64,000 nucleotides of DNA, taken from Silene conica (lineage: Eukaryota > Streptophyta > Magnoliopsida > Caryophyllales > Caryophyllaceae). Numbering within the stretch: the stretch's first letter is position 1; the number at the start of each line of letters is the position of its first letter. The stretch lies in the NCBI GenBank assembly GCA_029255685.2, contig CM055315.2, positions 34,069,729 to 34,133,728 on the forward strand, in the 5' to 3' direction. Both the position numbers and the translations under genes were made by a program. The notes under the pieces were generated by a model that was given only the letters and a program-made list of their open reading frames with translations, was not told the origin of the DNA and made no database searches. This document shows positions 22,407 through 35,039 of this stretch, in pieces.

Positions 22407-24813
22407 ACACCCCCATTTACCCAGGAGCCTGAACTAGGACTTTCAGGGTAAATAAGACTGTTACCATCCTGGTTAGACCAGGGTAGTAGATATGCATAGT
22501 GAAAGAAGCGCAGTACTTTAAAATAAATAGTTAAACTGAGCTATTACAAAACTTGGTCCAAAACTTCCAACAACTGAAATAAAACAAATGTTCGACTATG
22601 AAATAAGGCTAAGTGATCTAGTGGCTAGGTAGGTCCAGTCCATGTCTTTCCTCCATGCCCAGTCCTACTCCATCTGTCTCTGACCTGAAAGATCTACTCC
22701 CCATTCCGGATCATTGTAGGTGAATACGAATACACTGTCAACCTCGCGGTTGAGTAGGAAACACAATAATAAATAATAACATGTAATGATATGCAAATGC
22801 TTATGACATGCTCGAGCTCAAACAAAATCTCATTCTCATACCCTTGCACCAAGCCATACCGAACCTCCCGGCAGACTATACTCGGTCGTCACCGAACACC
22901 AGCTCAACAGCTGATAAGACACCAGGCCTGGTCTGCAGAACCACCCTGGGCTTTACATCAGAACAAAATCTGATCCATAACTTTCTCAATACTTAATGCA
23001 GATGCCATGATTATGGATGCAATGCCAAATAATTAAATAAAGACTATCATGCTCAGAATTCATACTTACATCCAATAGGCAAAGCACAATCACACATAAT
23101 TTAATACAGAGTAAGCATCAGTGTAACCTACCTGGAAATAGCAAATCTGGACAAGAAAATCACCGTCTAGAAATACTCCACCTCAAATTCCGTTCATATA
23201 AAATTACTTAATATCAACTTCTATCCAATCAAACAATTACCACTACCACTTACTTAACCATGTCCCTAACAAGCTTACTTAAAACACTTGTGAAGATATC
23301 CACATAAGGCATGCTCATACATACAATTGCCACTTACTAAAATTAACTTACTATTTTTAGAATTACTATTTTTAGACTTACTATAAATAGCATGACACAA
23401 CCAAACAATCATTATATCCCACAATCACGATAATTATCATTAACCACAAAATAACCTTACTATAGTAGTCATTTCAACATATACGAACGCATGATTAATA
23501 CCGTTTATAAAACTATCTAACATATCGTTTACCAAGTTTTATCATTAAAAGAAGCAATACAAATAATAGTACAACCATTCCCATTTACTCAAAATACCGT
23601 ATGTATACAAAGTAAGCATGTCAAAGTTACCAACCTATTATCACCTACTGTTGCTAAAATATACTTCATAATTTTTGGACCCTTAACAATGAGAACACGA
23701 CAGCCAAAACCCAGCAACCCTTCGAAAACGTAACAGCAGCAGCAGGCCCCCCCTTACCTCTCGTTTCTTTGCTAGCCAACGTGTCAACACCTGCCAGAAC
23801 CGCCAGCCACGACCACCACCTTCATCCCTGGCACCACCGGACTCGCCACTGAGCCCTGGTGGTTCCAGTGGTGAGGGTAATTGTCGCAGCCACCGAGTCT
23901 AACGCCCTGACTTGCTGACATCAAACCCAGACAACTCGACAGCCTCACTGACCTGGTTCCGTGACCACCCTCATTCACCACCGTGGAACACCACGACCCT
24001 TCACAACCACCACCCTTTGACACCCTGGACTACGACCCTACCACAACCACCAAGACACAGTAGTTATAACCACCACGCAAAGATCGAAACCCATATGCGA
24101 ACCACCAACCCGCAGACTCTGTTTTCTGATAAACCCGATACTCCCAAACCCAGAAACGAGACATCCAAAACAAACGACTTAGAACATAAAAGATGACTCG
24201 TTGATGACCAAGGCATGAAGAATACATAGCAAAGATTACAAATTTACAAAGAGGCATGATTATAAACGCTTGATGTAAACATAATTTAAATCGAAACATG
24301 AGGCAGAGAACACAAATACAACAAAAACGAGACAAGTATGGTGGTCTTACCTCCTTGCCCTTGCCAAAGACCACCCTATGACCCTTAGAACCACCGTGAG
24401 AAACCCTTCTTTGCAAACCCAGTAGTGGCGGCAGTGGATGAGATGTGTGGGTGTGCGTGTTAGCTAGGTCAAAGAGGTCTTATTTTGTGCTATAAATAAG
24501 ACGGCTGAGAGAGGGGTTAGAAATTCTGTTTTTCAGAATTAAGAAAACGTGTGGAGCTAGGGTTTTGCACGCAACCCTAGGCCCACTACGTGGCTTCATG
24601 ACTATGGGTCAAACCCCATCACGCACTCCCATACCCAAATAACGTATCTATGGTCCGGTTTTGTTAAATACTCACAAATACGACCCGAAAACATAGCTCA
24701 TAAAGTACCTTGCTCAACAATATTATATCGCTTTTATTATAACATATCGATATCGTCAACTAAACAAGTTAACCAATTAAGTAAATAAATGACATAAAAT
24801 ACGAAGTATTACA
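22403..24813 (-). repeat. 3' LTR of the chromovirus
   Basis: On + it starts TGTAACACCCCCATTTA and ends ACGAAGTATTACA; on minus it therefore begins TGTAATACTTCG and ends GGGTGTTACA. Short ORFs within it (for example 23784-24023 and 24030-24416) recur in the other LTR and are not genes. Confidence 0.93.
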
Positions 24814-24830
24814 GTCTTCCCCCCTTAAAA
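24814..24830 (-). promoter_or_regulatory. Polypurine tract of the chromovirus
   Basis: On minus the sequence TTTTAAGGGGGGAAGAC directly precedes the 3' LTR start TGTAATAC. Position and purine run identify it. Confidence 0.75.
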
Positions 24831-25001
24831 TGAACTTCGTCCCGAAGTTCACCATCTCAAGGTCAACACAACTGATCAATAAAGCACGTAACGAACACAG
24901 AAAGTGACAGCATATAACATTAGAAGCTAATAAGGTACTTTAAATCACGAATTGTCACATTCTACCCTCCAAAAAGAAAGGTTACGTCCTCGTAACATAC
25001 C

Positions 25002-28000
25002 TCAAGGGAAAAGTTCAGGATATCTCTCCCGCATCGAAACCTCAGTCTCCCAAGTAGCTTCCTCAACGTTATGATTGGTCCACAATACTTTGACCAACGC
25101 GGTCTCTCCATTCCTGGTTTTTCTCACCTTCCTGTCAAGGATCTCCTTGGGTCTCTCCTCGTAAGTCAACTGCTCGTCGACCTCGATGACCTCATGATCA
25201 AGGATATGCGAAGGGTCACTGATATATCTCCGCAGTTGAGATACATGAAACACATTATGTACTCTGGCTAAAGCTGGAGGTAGGGCTAATCGATAAGCTA
25301 CCTCGCCGACTCGCTCCAAAATCTCGAAGGGCCCAATAAACTTCTGGCTCAACTTACCCTTCTTGCCAAATCTCATCACTCCCTTCATAGGTGACACCTT
25401 TAGTAACACCTTCTCTCCTGCCTCAAACGTAATGTCACTTCTCTTTAAATCGGCATAACTCTTCTGTCTATCCTGGGCGGCTCTCATCTTTTGGCGGATC
25501 ACCTGGACCTGTTTTATCATCTCCTGAACCATCTCAGGTCCCAAAGTTACTGTATCAGCTCGATCGTCCCAGCAGACTGGACTCCTGCACTTCCTCCCAT
25601 ACAATGCCTCGAAAGGAGCCATCCCGATGCTAGCATGATAGCTATTGTTATAAGAGAACTCTATCAAATCAAGTTTGTCTTCCCAAGATCCCCCAAACTC
25701 TAGCACGCAAGCCCTCAACATATCCTCCAGTGTCTGGATAGTCCTCTCAGTCTGACCATCAGTTGCTGGATGGAAAGCAGTACTCATCTTCAAGGTAGTT
25801 CCCATCAATGTCTGTAATTCTTGCCAAAATTTTGAAATGAATCTGGAATCACGATCAGAAACAATGTCTCTAGGGACACCATGAAGCTTCACCACATGCT
25901 TAACGTAAGCCTTGGCTAATTCAGCTTTACTCCAAGTCTCCTTCATCGGTATGAAATGGGCTGACTTAGTCAACCTGTCAACGATTACCCAAATCATGTC
26001 ATTCCCTCTCGAAGTCCTAGGCAAGCGCACAATAAAATCCATCGATATGCTTTCCCACTTCCACTCAGGTACATCAAGTGGTTGTAACTTCCCTTGCGGC
26101 CTCTTATGTTCTCCCTTCACTCTTTGACATACCAAACATCGAGAAACAAACTCAGCCACCTCCTGCTTCATTTTTGGCCACCAAAATGTTTTCTTCATGT
26201 CTTTGTACAACTTATCCCCTCCAGGATGAACGGAATAAGGTGTAGAATGAGCTTCGACCAGTATCTTTTTCTTCAATTCTTCGTCATCTGGCACACACCA
26301 TCGCCCATCAAACCTCACACTATCATCACTGTAAATCCCGAACTTAGAATATGGCTCGTCATCACTAGCTTTGCTCACTGCCTCACGCCACCTCTGAATT
26401 CTAGGATCACTCTTCTGTCTTTCTCGAATCTCAGCATATAACTCAGGCTCGATCGTCAAATCCCCCATGGTCTCACCTTTCCTCGTCACTGCGATTCCCA
26501 TCTGTCCTAACTCATGATACATACTCAATCTGGATATAGCTGTGCACAGCGCGTGAACGGACTTCCTACTCAATGCATCAGCCACAACGTTGGCCTTTCC
26601 CTCCTTGTACAAAATCTCCATGTCATAGTCTCCAATAAGCTCTATCCACCTCCTCTGTCGCATGTTCAGTTCTCTCTGAGTATAAATATATTTCAAACTC
26701 TTGTGATCAGAATACACTTTAAATGTAGCTCCATAAAGATAATGTCGCCACAACTTAAGTGCAAAAACTACCGCTCCAAGCTCCAGATCATGCGTCGGGT
26801 AATTCTCCTCATAAGGCTTCAGCTGCCTAGAAGCATAAGCAATTACTCTCCCGTTCTGCATCAGCACACATCCCAATCCCTTCTTAGAAGCATCAGTGTA
26901 CACTTCAAAATTCTCACTTCCCTCTGGTAAAGCAAGGATAGGAGCTGTGGTGAGACGCTCCTTCAGGTCTAGAAATGCCTTCTCACAGCTCTCATCCCAG
27001 ACGAATCTGTTCTCTTTCCGCATCAGCGAAGTCATTGGTTTGGCTATCTTTGAAAAATCTTTTACGAACCTCCTGTAATAACCGGCTAGACCCAAGAAGC
27101 TACGGATGTCAGCGACATTCCTTGGTCGTTCCCATCTCGAAACGGCCTCAATTTTGCTAGGGTCAACAGATACACCCTCCTTAGACACCACATGCCCCAG
27201 AAAGGCAACCTTCGCGAGCCAAAACTCGCACTTACTTAGCTTGGCATATAATTGGTGGTCCCTCAAAGTCTGCAACACCAAGCTCAAATGTTTAGCATGC
27301 TCTTCTCTGTTCCTTGAGTACACCCTGATGTCGTCGATGAATACCACCACAAACTGGTCCAGATAAGGACTAAACACCCTGTTCATTAAGTCCATGAAGA
27401 CAGCAGGTGCGTTAGTCAGGCCAAAAGGCATCACTACGAATTCATAATGCCCATACCTCGATCTGAACGCGGTCTTGTGGATATCTGCATCTTTGATTCG
27501 CAACTGATGATACCCTGACCTCAAATCGATCTTGGAAAACACACCAGCCCCACTCAACTGGTCAAAAAGATCATCGATGCGAGGTAAAGGATATCGATTC
27601 TTGATCGTCACATTGTTAAGCTCCCTATAATCCACGCACAACCTCATGGTCCCGTCCTTCTTTTTAACGAACAACACCGGAGCTCCCCAGGGTGACACAC
27701 TTGGTCTTAAGTAACCCTTGCTTGCTAACTCATCCAGCTGCTTTCTCAACTCCTCTAACTCCTTAGGTCCCATGCGATAAGGTGCTTTAGAAATTGGCTC
27801 AGCCCCAGGTTTCAGATCAATGCCAAAATCCAAGTCCCTCTTTGGTGGTAACCCAGGAATTTCGTCTGGAAACACGTCTTCAAAATCTCTTACAACCTCG
27901 ATTTCACTGGCTTGGGGCTTCTCCGCCGTCAAATCTCTCACATGACACAACAACATCTCATCACCCCTCTTCAGGCAAGTCTTCAGCGCATTGATGGTTA

Positions 28001-29591
28001 TCAGCTTCAGTTTAGGCTTCACAGAATATCCCTTATAGGATACCCTCACTCCCTTGGGTCCCCTTAAAGTAATCTTCCCTTGATAGCAGTCAATGTAGGC
28101 CTTATACTTTTTCAGCCAATCCATACCCAGTATCACCTCAAAACCTCCCAAAGGAAACTCTATCAAGTTTGACTCAAAATTTACTTCTCCTACTTGGATC
28201 ATTACATTGGTGTAGACCCTATTACAAACTATGGACTCGCCAGACGGTATGGTTACAGAATCAGCTATACTACTATATACATTGAGTCTTATAGCCTTAG
28301 CATGCTCTATAGATATGAAAGAATGCGATGCACCAGAGTCAAATAAAACAAAAGTAGGGAAGGTATGTACTAGAAATGTACCAGTAACAACATGTGCGTC
28401 CTCCTCCGCGGCGTCTTTGCCCATCATGAACAGTGTTCCACTCTTCTTGGCTGTAGTCTGATTAACGCACGCAGCCCCGCTCTGGTTACTAGCTTCGGCA
28501 AGATTCTTCTGAAAGTTGTTGTTCCCACTACCCTGATTTCCTTGGTAGCGATTCTGGTTGTTGTAGTTATTGTAGTTCCGCTGATAGTTGTTCCCTCCAG
28601 ATCGGTTATTCCCAGAATAACTCGCGTTCGGTGTTCGGAATCCTCCACTTTGATTGCCCCTATGGTAGTTGTTTCCCGCACTTTGTGTCCCCGACCAACA
28701 ATTAGATTGCTTGTGCCCAATTTTCCCACACTTGAAACATGTAAGTTTAGCACCACTTGTCCCAGAAATAGAGCGATTTCCACCTCGATTGCCATTTCCT
28801 CCAGGTGCACTGTTGGAGAAAAATGACCGATATTGGTTATTTGGCTTCTTGTTCCCTGAGATTTCGGCTCCAGATTCCGCCTTCCTCTTATCACCCTTAG
28901 TCTTCTCTTCCTCCTTAATCTGGTCAGCTAGCCTTTCTGCCTGACCAGCCCTCTCATAGATATCTTCCACAGTCGTGGGCTTGGTTGCCAGCATGCTTCT
29001 CTTGATATTGAGAGTCAGTCCCTTCTCAAACCTTGCTGTTAACATCTCCTGTGTGTAGCCTAGGTCAGCTACATTCTCTGCCAGCTGTAAAAACTTACTG
29101 TGATACTCCTCCACGGTCATCCCTTCAGCCATTTGGAATGAATCGAACTCTGCTCTCAGCTTCCCTTTTACATGCTCCGGCACGAACTTAGAGGATAAAA
29201 TCCCCCTGAACTCCTCCCAGCGCACATATTCTGAACCGATCTCTTCTGCTGCTGCCTTGATCTCTTCTTTATTGTTGTTCCACCATAACCTAGCTGTACC
29301 CTTTAAATAGAATACAGCTTGGTCCACCTTCATTGATTCTGGTACAGACAGCAGTTCGAAGATACTCTCGAACTCTCGGCACCACTCCGCAAGTAAACTC
29401 GGTGCTCCCTCCCCATCGTACTTGGTGGGGTTGTGCCTAGAGATATTATTGCTCATTTTGACTGCATCAGATTGAGTGTTTGCCCCAATCCTAGCTAGGA
29501 GAGCAGCGTTCATGGCTACTAGGCGATCATACTCCTCTCGTGACACGTTAGCAGTGTTGGGTTCTCTTCTGGGAGGCATTTTGCTACACAA
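25002..29591 (-). CDS. Chromovirus gag-pol polyprotein, 1529 aa, intact
   Basis: Domains in order: capsid-like Retrotrans_gag region (about residues 55-235); CCHC knuckle C285-X2-C-X4-H-X4-C298; Asn/Gly-rich linker; aspartic protease with DSGASHSF (418-425) and ILGMDWL (487-493); reverse transcriptase (about 600-790) with FIDD at 751-754; RNase H beginning YTDAS (898-902); integrase with zinc site H1115, H1122, C1152, C1155 and catalytic D1185, D1246, E1282 (DD35E); C-terminal chromodomain-like segment (about 1480-1526) with [12 protein letters not shown]. Chromodomains in this group are thought to direct integration to marked chromatin. Residue 756 is Arg where most relatives have Leu beside the catalytic aspartates (FIDDIRVYS). 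The annotated Met is the first in frame; MPPRRE four codons later is an equally plausible start. The length and domain content are full for the family. Confidence 0.95.
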   Translation of the reverse strand: MCSKMPPRREPNTANVSREEYDRLVAMNAALLARIGANTQSDAVKMSNNISRHNPTKYDGEGAPSLLAEWCREFESIFELLSVPESMKVDQAVFYLKGTARLWWNNNKEEIKAAAEEIGSEYVRWEEFRGILSSKFVPEHVKGKLRAEFDSFQMAEGMTVEEYHSKFLQLAENVADLGYTQEMLTARFEKGLTLNIKRSMLATKPTTVEDIYERAGQAERLADQIKEEEKTKGDKRKAESGAEISGNKKPNNQYRSFFSNSAPGGNGNRGGNRSISGTSGAKLTCFKCGKIGHKQSNCWSGTQSAGNNYHRGNQSGGFRTPNASYSGNNRSGGNNYQRNYNNYNNQNRYQGNQGSGNNNFQKNLAEASNQSGAACVNQTTAKKSGTLFMMGKDAAEEDAHVVTGTFLVHTFPTFVLFDSGASHSFISIEHAKAIRLNVYSSIADSVTIPSGESIVCNRVYTNVMIQVGEVNFESNLIEFPLGGFEVILGMDWLKKYKAYIDCYQGKITLRGPKGVRVSYKGYSVKPKLKLITINALKTCLKRGDEMLLCHVRDLTAEKPQASEIEVVRDFEDVFPDEIPGLPPKRDLDFGIDLKPGAEPISKAPYRMGPKELEELRKQLDELASKGYLRPSVSPWGAPVLFVKKKDGTMRLCVDYRELNNVTIKNRYPLPRIDDLFDQLSGAGVFSKIDLRSGYHQLRIKDADIHKTAFRSRYGHYEFVVMPFGLTNAPAVFMDLMNRVFSPYLDQFVVVFIDDIRVYSRNREEHAKHLSLVLQTLRDHQLYAKLSKCEFWLAKVAFLGHVVSKEGVSVDPSKIEAVSRWERPRNVADIRSFLGLAGYYRRFVKDFSKIAKPMTSLMRKENRFVWDESCEKAFLDLKERLTTAPILALPEGSENFEVYTDASKKGLGCVLMQNGRVIAYASRQLKPYEENYPTHDLELGAVVFALKLWRHYLYGATFKVYSDHKSLKYIYTQRELNMRQRRWIELIGDYDMEILYKEGKANVVADALSRKSVHALCTAISRLSMYHELGQMGIAVTRKGETMGDLTIEPELYAEIRERQKSDPRIQRWREAVSKASDDEPYSKFGIYSDDSVRFDGRWCVPDDEELKKKILVEAHSTPYSVHPGGDKLYKDMKKTFWWPKMKQEVAEFVSRCLVCQRVKGEHKRPQGKLQPLDVPEWKWESISMDFIVRLPRTSRGNDMIWVIVDRLTKSAHFIPMKETWSKAELAKAYVKHVVKLHGVPRDIVSDRDSRFISKFWQELQTLMGTTLKMSTAFHPATDGQTERTIQTLEDMLRACVLEFGGSWEDKLDLIEFSYNNSYHASIGMAPFEALYGRKCRSPVCWDDRADTVTLGPEMVQEMIKQVQVIRQKMRAAQDRQKSYADLKRSDITFEAGEKVLLKVSPMKGVMRFGKKGKLSQKFIGPFEILERVGEVAYRLALPPALARVHNVFHVSQLRRYISDPSHILDHEVIEVDEQLTYEERPKEILDRKVRKTRNGETALVKVLWTNHNVEEATWETEVSMRERYPELFP

Positions 29592-30141
29592 GTGACAAAA
29601 TTTATGAGCATCCTAAGTCAACTCCTATTCTAACTTGGTCTTGCTAACATACATACTTAGCACGTAACTTTTCCATACAATTAAATCCTTATTAAAGGTC
29701 TACCTAAAGGCTTAGGGATCACATAACCACATGCATATATTCATACAAATCTCACTCATAGACAAGAATTAAGATATAAACTCATGTTCTCAAAGGTTGA
29801 AAATAACAACTTATACATGCCAATCATCATATATCATCACTTCCATGCCTTACAGTATACATGTATCTACTCATCCATTAACTTACCTCAGTCCTTGGCG
29901 CTGAAATGTTAGCACAACATACATTTATATATATACGTTTCTACCTTGGGTCTTTCTTATGCTACCCGCACTCTTCATCTCTCAAGGTTACCAGGTTAGA
30001 CTGAAAGGGCCAGTGGTTTGGTTTGAGGGGGCCCCTAACTCATCCCAACCCTATGGGGCTCCTAACAGTTACTAGCCTGGGGTTCATTTTATTTAGACAC
30101 TCCTATGTTCATTATTTCATTTTAGTTTAGGCCTGAGGATC

Positions 30142-30157
30142 GTTCGCTCTGATACCA
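30142..30157 (-). promoter_or_regulatory. Primer-binding site of the chromovirus (initiator tRNA-Met type)
   Basis: On minus TGGTATCAGAGCGAAC lies three bases inside the 5' LTR end. TGGTATCAGAGC is the standard complement of the plant initiator tRNA-Met 3' end used to prime minus-strand DNA. Confidence 0.9.
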
Positions 30158-30160
30158 CTT

Positions 30161-32569
30161 TGTAACACCCCCATTTACCCAGGAGCCTGAACTAGGACTT
30201 CCAGGGTAAATAAGACTGTTACCATCCTGGTTAGACCAGGGTAGTAGATATGCATAGTGAAAGAAGCGCAGTACTTTAAAATAAATAGTTAAACTAAGCT
30301 ATTACAAAACTTGGTCCAAAACTTCCAACAACTGAAATAAAACAAATGTTCGACTATGAAATAAGGCTAAGTGATCTAGTGGCTAGGTAGGTCCAGTCCA
30401 TGTCTTTCCTCCATGCCCAGTCCTACTCCATCTGTCTCTGACCTGAAAGATCTACTCCCCATTCCGGATCATTGTAGGTGAATACGAATACACTGTCAAC
30501 CTCGCGGTTGAGTAGGAAACAAAATAACAAATAATAACATGTAATGATATGCAAATGCTTATGACATGCTCGAGCTCAAACAAAATCTCATTCTCATACC
30601 CTTGCACGAAGCCATACCGAACCTCCCGGCAGACTATACTCGGTCGTCACCGAACACCAGCTCAACAGCTGATAAGACACCAGGCCTGGTCTGCAGAACC
30701 ACCCTGGGCTTTACATCAGAACAAAATCTGATCCATAACTTTCTCAATACTTAATGCAGATGCCATGATTATGGATGCAATGCCAAATAATTAAATAAAG
30801 ACTATCATGCTCAGAATTCATACTTACATCCAATAGGCAAAGCACAATCACACATAATTTAATACAGAGTAAGCATCAGTGTAACCTACCTGGAAATAGC
30901 AAATCTGGACAAGAAAATCACCGTCTAGAAATACTCCACCTCAAATTCCGTTCATATAAAATTACTTAATATCAACTTCTATCCAATCAAACAATTACCA
31001 CTACCACTTACTTTACCATGTCCCTAACAAGCTTACTTAAAACACTTGTGAAGATATCCACATAAGGCATGCTCATACATACAATTGCCACTTACTAAAA
31101 TTAACTTACTATTTTTAGAATTACTATTTTTAGACTTACTATAAATAGCATGACACAACCAAACAATCATTATATCCCACAATCACGATAATTATCATTA
31201 ACCACAAAATAACCTTACTATAGTAGTCATTTCAACATATACGAACGCATGATTAATACCGTTTATAAAACTATTTAACATATCGTTTACCAAGTTTTAT
31301 CATTAAAAGAAGCAATACAAATAATAGTACAACCATACCCATTTACTCAAAATACCGTATGTATACAAAGTAAGCATGTCAAAGTTACCAACCTATTATC
31401 ACCTACTGTTGCTAAAATATACTTCATAATTTTTGGACCCTTAACAATGAGAACACGACAGCCAAAACCCAGCAACCCTTCGAAAACGTAACAGCAGCAG
31501 CAGGCCCCCCCCTTACCTCTCGTTTCTTTGCTAGCCAACGTGTCAACACCTGCCAGAACCGCCAGCCACGACCACCACCTTCATCCCTGGCACCACCGGA
31601 CTCGCCACTGAGCCCTGGTGGTTCCAGTGGTGAGGGTAATTGTCGCAGCCACCGAGTCTAACGCCCTGACTTGCTGACATCAAACCCAGACAACTCGACA
31701 GCCTCACTGACCTGGTTCCGTGACCACCCTCATTCACCACCGTGGAACACCACGACCCTTCACAACCACCACCCTTTGACACCCTGGACTACGACCCTAC
31801 CACAACCACCAAGACACAGTAGTTATAACCACCACGCAAAGATCGAAACCCATATGCGAACCACCAACCCGCAGACTCTGTTTTCTGATAAACCCGATAC
31901 TCCCAAACCCAGAAACGAGACACCCAAAACAAACGACTTAGAACATAAAAGATGACTCGTTGATGACCAAGGCATGAAGAATACATAGCAAAGATTACAA
32001 ATTTACAAAGAGGCATGATTATAAACGCTTGATGTAAACATAATTTAAATCGAAACATGAGGCAGAGAACACAAATACAACAAAAACGAGACAAGTATGG
32101 TGGTCATACCTCCTTGCCCTTGCCAAAGACCACCCTATGACCCTTAGAACCACCGTGAGAAACCCTTCTTTGCAAACCCAGTAGTGGCGGCAGTGGATGA
32201 GATGTGTGGGTGTGCGTGTTAGCTAGGTCAAAGAGGTCTTATTTTGTGCTATAAATAAGACGGCTGAGAGAGGGGTTAGAATTTCTGTTTTTCAGAATTA
32301 AGAAAACGTGTGGAGCTAGGGTTTTGCACGCAACCCTAGGCCCACTACGTGGCTTCATGACTATGGGTCAAACCCCATCACGCACTCCCATACCCAAATA
32401 ACGTATCTATGGTCCGGTTTTGTTAAATACTCACAAATACGACCCGAAAACATAGCTCATAAAGTACCTTGCTCAACAATATTATATCGCTTTTATTATA
32501 ACATATCGATATCGTCAACTAAACAAGTTAACCAATTAAGTAAATAAACGACATAAAATACGAAGTATT

Positions 32570-32572
<3 letters not shown>
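30161..32572 (-). repeat. 5' LTR of the chromovirus
   Basis: Same ends and content as the left LTR, one base longer in a C run. On minus, a TATTTATAG stretch near 32250-32262 is a possible but weak TATA element. The 569 bp between this LTR and the polyprotein (29592-30160) are 5' leader with no other gene. Confidence 0.92.

Positions 32573-32632
<60 letters not shown>
32573..32632. repeat. (TA)n microsatellite between chromovirus and TIR element
   Basis: About 30 TA units. Before the chromovirus came in, this tract was continuous with 22337-22402 and formed the left flank of the element at 32633-33192. Confidence 0.9.
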
Positions 32633-32637
<5 letters not shown>

Positions 32638-33188
32638 TAAGATCCTATGAGAACCATCAATATAATGAGAACCATGAGAACTCTACCTTACGGACTTTTT
32701 AAAAAAAATTAATGACATATTTGGATTCGGCATGGAATTTTATGCCTAGAGAACATATTTCTTGGTCCAGAAAATATATTCTAGTGACGGAAATCGAGGT
32801 GAGATACGTATTATTAATTTTCATGCACCTACTACCGATTTTGATGCATCTATCATTTTTCATGCATCTAAAACTCGTTTTAATGCATGTAGATCATATT
32901 ATTTCATGCACTTAGTAGTCATTTTCATGCATGTAAAAAATTCCATACACGTAGTGGTCGTTTTCGTGCATTTATAGCCGTTTTAGTATACTTTATTGTA
33001 TTTTGGTACACTAAGTATATATTTTGTTAATAAAATCAATAAATTTTGTTTAATGATACTAAAGTGTGTATTTGAATAAGTTAAACTAATGCTAAATGAT
33101 TCATCGAAACTTTCGAAACGAGATATGGTGGAGATTTAGTGAAGGTTCTCATGGTTCTCATTATAAGGGTGGTTCTCACCGGATCCTG

Positions 33189-33192
<4 letters not shown>
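32633..33192. mobile_element. Microsatellite-flanked TIR element (Micron-like), 560 bp
   Basis: Left end TAGAATTAAGATCCTATGAGAACC and right end inverted TAGGGTCAGGATCC..GTGAGAACC match over about 55 bp, including a repeated ATAATGAGAACCATGAGAAC core. It is bounded on both sides by long (TA)n tracts, as described for Micron-type elements that target TA microsatellites. The interior has about seven copies of a TTTTCATGCAT-like word at 30-40 bp spacing. It has no coding capacity. A TIR MITE that simply inserted into TA repeats is the alternative. Confidence 0.65.

Positions 33193-33256
<64 letters not shown>
33193..33256. repeat. (TA)n microsatellite, right flank of the TIR element
   Basis: About 32 TA units directly following the right inverted end. 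Confidence 0.9.
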
Positions 33257-33258
<2 letters not shown>

Positions 33259-33339
33259 AGCATCATACTCCAACATAAATAATGTCATGTGAAGCAATCC
33301 ATCATAGGCCCTTTCTTAATATAGTCATGCAAATAGATA

Positions 33340-33730
33340 AAACACCGCAACTCAGGCATATTTACAACATGTCTCAATAGTACATAACACCGTACCCCGA
33401 CTCAGGCAAGTATATACAATTCAGCAGTATCTAAATCCCACCCCGACTCAGGAGAACTTAGACACAAACAACCAGCAATGTCTAAACATAAACCCCGACT
33501 CAGGCATGAATAAACACAACGAACATTCTGCAGCCACAAACACGAACTAACCACAAAGGGGTTCGATCACAGAGCAAGGAACCAGCCACGAAGGGGTTCA
33601 CACGGAGAAAGAACCAACCACGAAGGGGTTCAACCACCGAGAAAGAACCAACCACGAAAGGATTCGACCATGAAGGGGTTCGACCACGAAGAGAGAAACC
33701 AGCCACAAAGGGGTTCGACATCCAAATCTC
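33340..33730. repeat. Two minisatellite patches in the solo LTR
   Basis: About 33340-33510 has four or five copies of CCCGACTCAGGCA-like words; 33540-33725 has about six copies of CCACGAAGGGGTTCGA-like units, 20-30 bp apart. Short ORFs across them are repeat by-products. Confidence 0.75.
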
Positions 33731-34004
33731 CAAAGGAGGCTTCTAACTATTCCATAAATCAATTACCTATAAACATCCATTCGACACTTAGTCGATTTCG
33801 GAAACTAATTTGAAGCGAGAGCTGGTCTCCCTTCCGGTTGCCCGGTCGGGGGGTCTTTCTCCTCAAATCCATTTCCGAACCCAACGTACGTGTCGCCCAA
33901 ATTTTGGGACTTCAAACAAGCATACGAATCATACGGAAAAAGAATAAATCAAATCCGACATGTGAAACAAAAGTTACAACTATTTTTAAAGGGAATGAGG
34001 CTCT

Positions 34005-34315
34005 CAGCCGGTATGCCCACCGACGGATGGTGGACCGGTTGGGGACCCCATCCTCTTCCTTCCATTTTCTAATAAACTGACCAAGGAAGGGCTCTCAGCT
34101 GGTGGACCGGCGGCCGGCCACCCGGCTGAGCGCCCCACTCACGCATATTTTCACAAAAAGCACAATAACTCCTTAAGGGGCTCTCAGCCGGTCTGCCCAC
34201 CGGCGGATGGTGGACCGGCTGGGGACCCCATTTACGCTTTTCTTTAGAAAAACCTAGGACACCATAAGGGGCTCTCAGCCGGTCGACCGGCTGCCGGCCC
34301 CTGACCGGCTGAGCA
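34005..34315. repeat. CCGG palindrome array in an unrelated solo LTR (4 units)
   Basis: Units start at 34005, 34096, 34185 and 34276, spacing 91, 89 and 91 bp. They share the CAGCCGGT...CCGGCTGAG frame of the Athila arrays; units 1 and 3 have a modified centre (CACCGNCGGATGGTGGACCGG) and resemble each other, while units 2 and 4 have the standard core. The surrounding LTR has different ends and no other resemblance to the Athila LTRs. Confidence 0.85.
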
Positions 34316-35039
34316 CCCCGCTGTGCCCGCGAACGCCATTTTCGACAATGAACTCAATCAAAAACTTATGCAATCAATACATCATTTATAATTCGCAACA
34401 ACAATTGTTTACCCAGTAAACCAACACTCATATTATGCATAAATAACCACTTATACATCCAAAGAAACTCATCTCATGATCAATTAATCATATCCGTCAC
34501 AATTACTCAATATGTGAAATAAGCATGTGAATCATATGAAACTTCATATTCAACAACCAAAGCATATAATAAGCATATGAAATAGGTTTCCTAGCATGTT
34601 CCTAAACTCATACTTTCATAATTCCATCATAATTTCAGAACACACAACAAACATTCACATAGTATGCTATTATAACAAGAATAGGCCGAATATCTCATTA
34701 TCGTCACCTCAAGTGCTTTAAGCTCCGGTTTCTTCTTCTATGATGTGTGAATCAACTTCCGGGTTGTCCAAGTCGACTCCTTACAACACAAAAACACATA
34801 TTAGAAGCTTAAAAACGAATCTAGGGCAAAACAACCCGGAAATGAGAAGAAGCGAAATGAAAAACGAAAGTGATAGAAAGAACGAGAATCGCAAGAGGAA
34901 TTCGAAAGTGAAAACGTTACCTTGATTCGAGTTGAGACGAGTTCTTACATGATCTTTTAAGAAGCTTGAAAGGAGAGAAAAAATGGAGAGTTATGTTTAA
35001 TGTAACTTTGTTTTTGTGAAAAGAAGGATAACGTGGAAG

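Larger units (their letters stand above)
22403..32572 (-). mobile_element. Complete Ty3/gypsy chromovirus (Tekay-like), potentially autonomous
   Basis: It has two LTRs of 2411 and 2412 bp that look about 99.5% identical (roughly a dozen differences counted by eye), a primer-binding site for initiator tRNA-Met, a polypurine tract, and one uninterrupted 1529-codon polyprotein. The duplication ATATA comes from the TA microsatellite it entered. The near identity of the LTRs and the open frame mean a recent insertion. The C-terminal chromodomain-like segment places it among chromoviruses. The family closest in this window is the solo LTR at 42896, which shares both LTR termini. Confidence 0.92.

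Noticed and set aside
22216-22416. ORF with a Tyr-Ile repeat (also 33096-33278)
   Set aside because: It is the (TA)n microsatellite read as protein.
23784-24416. ORFs in the chromovirus LTRs (repeated at 31543-32094)
   Set aside because: They are duplicated exactly because they are in the two LTRs; composition is that of noncoding LTR sequence, no domain.
25071-28944. Series of + strand ORFs opposite the chromovirus polyprotein
   Set aside because: They lie antisense to a complete coding frame and show no domain.
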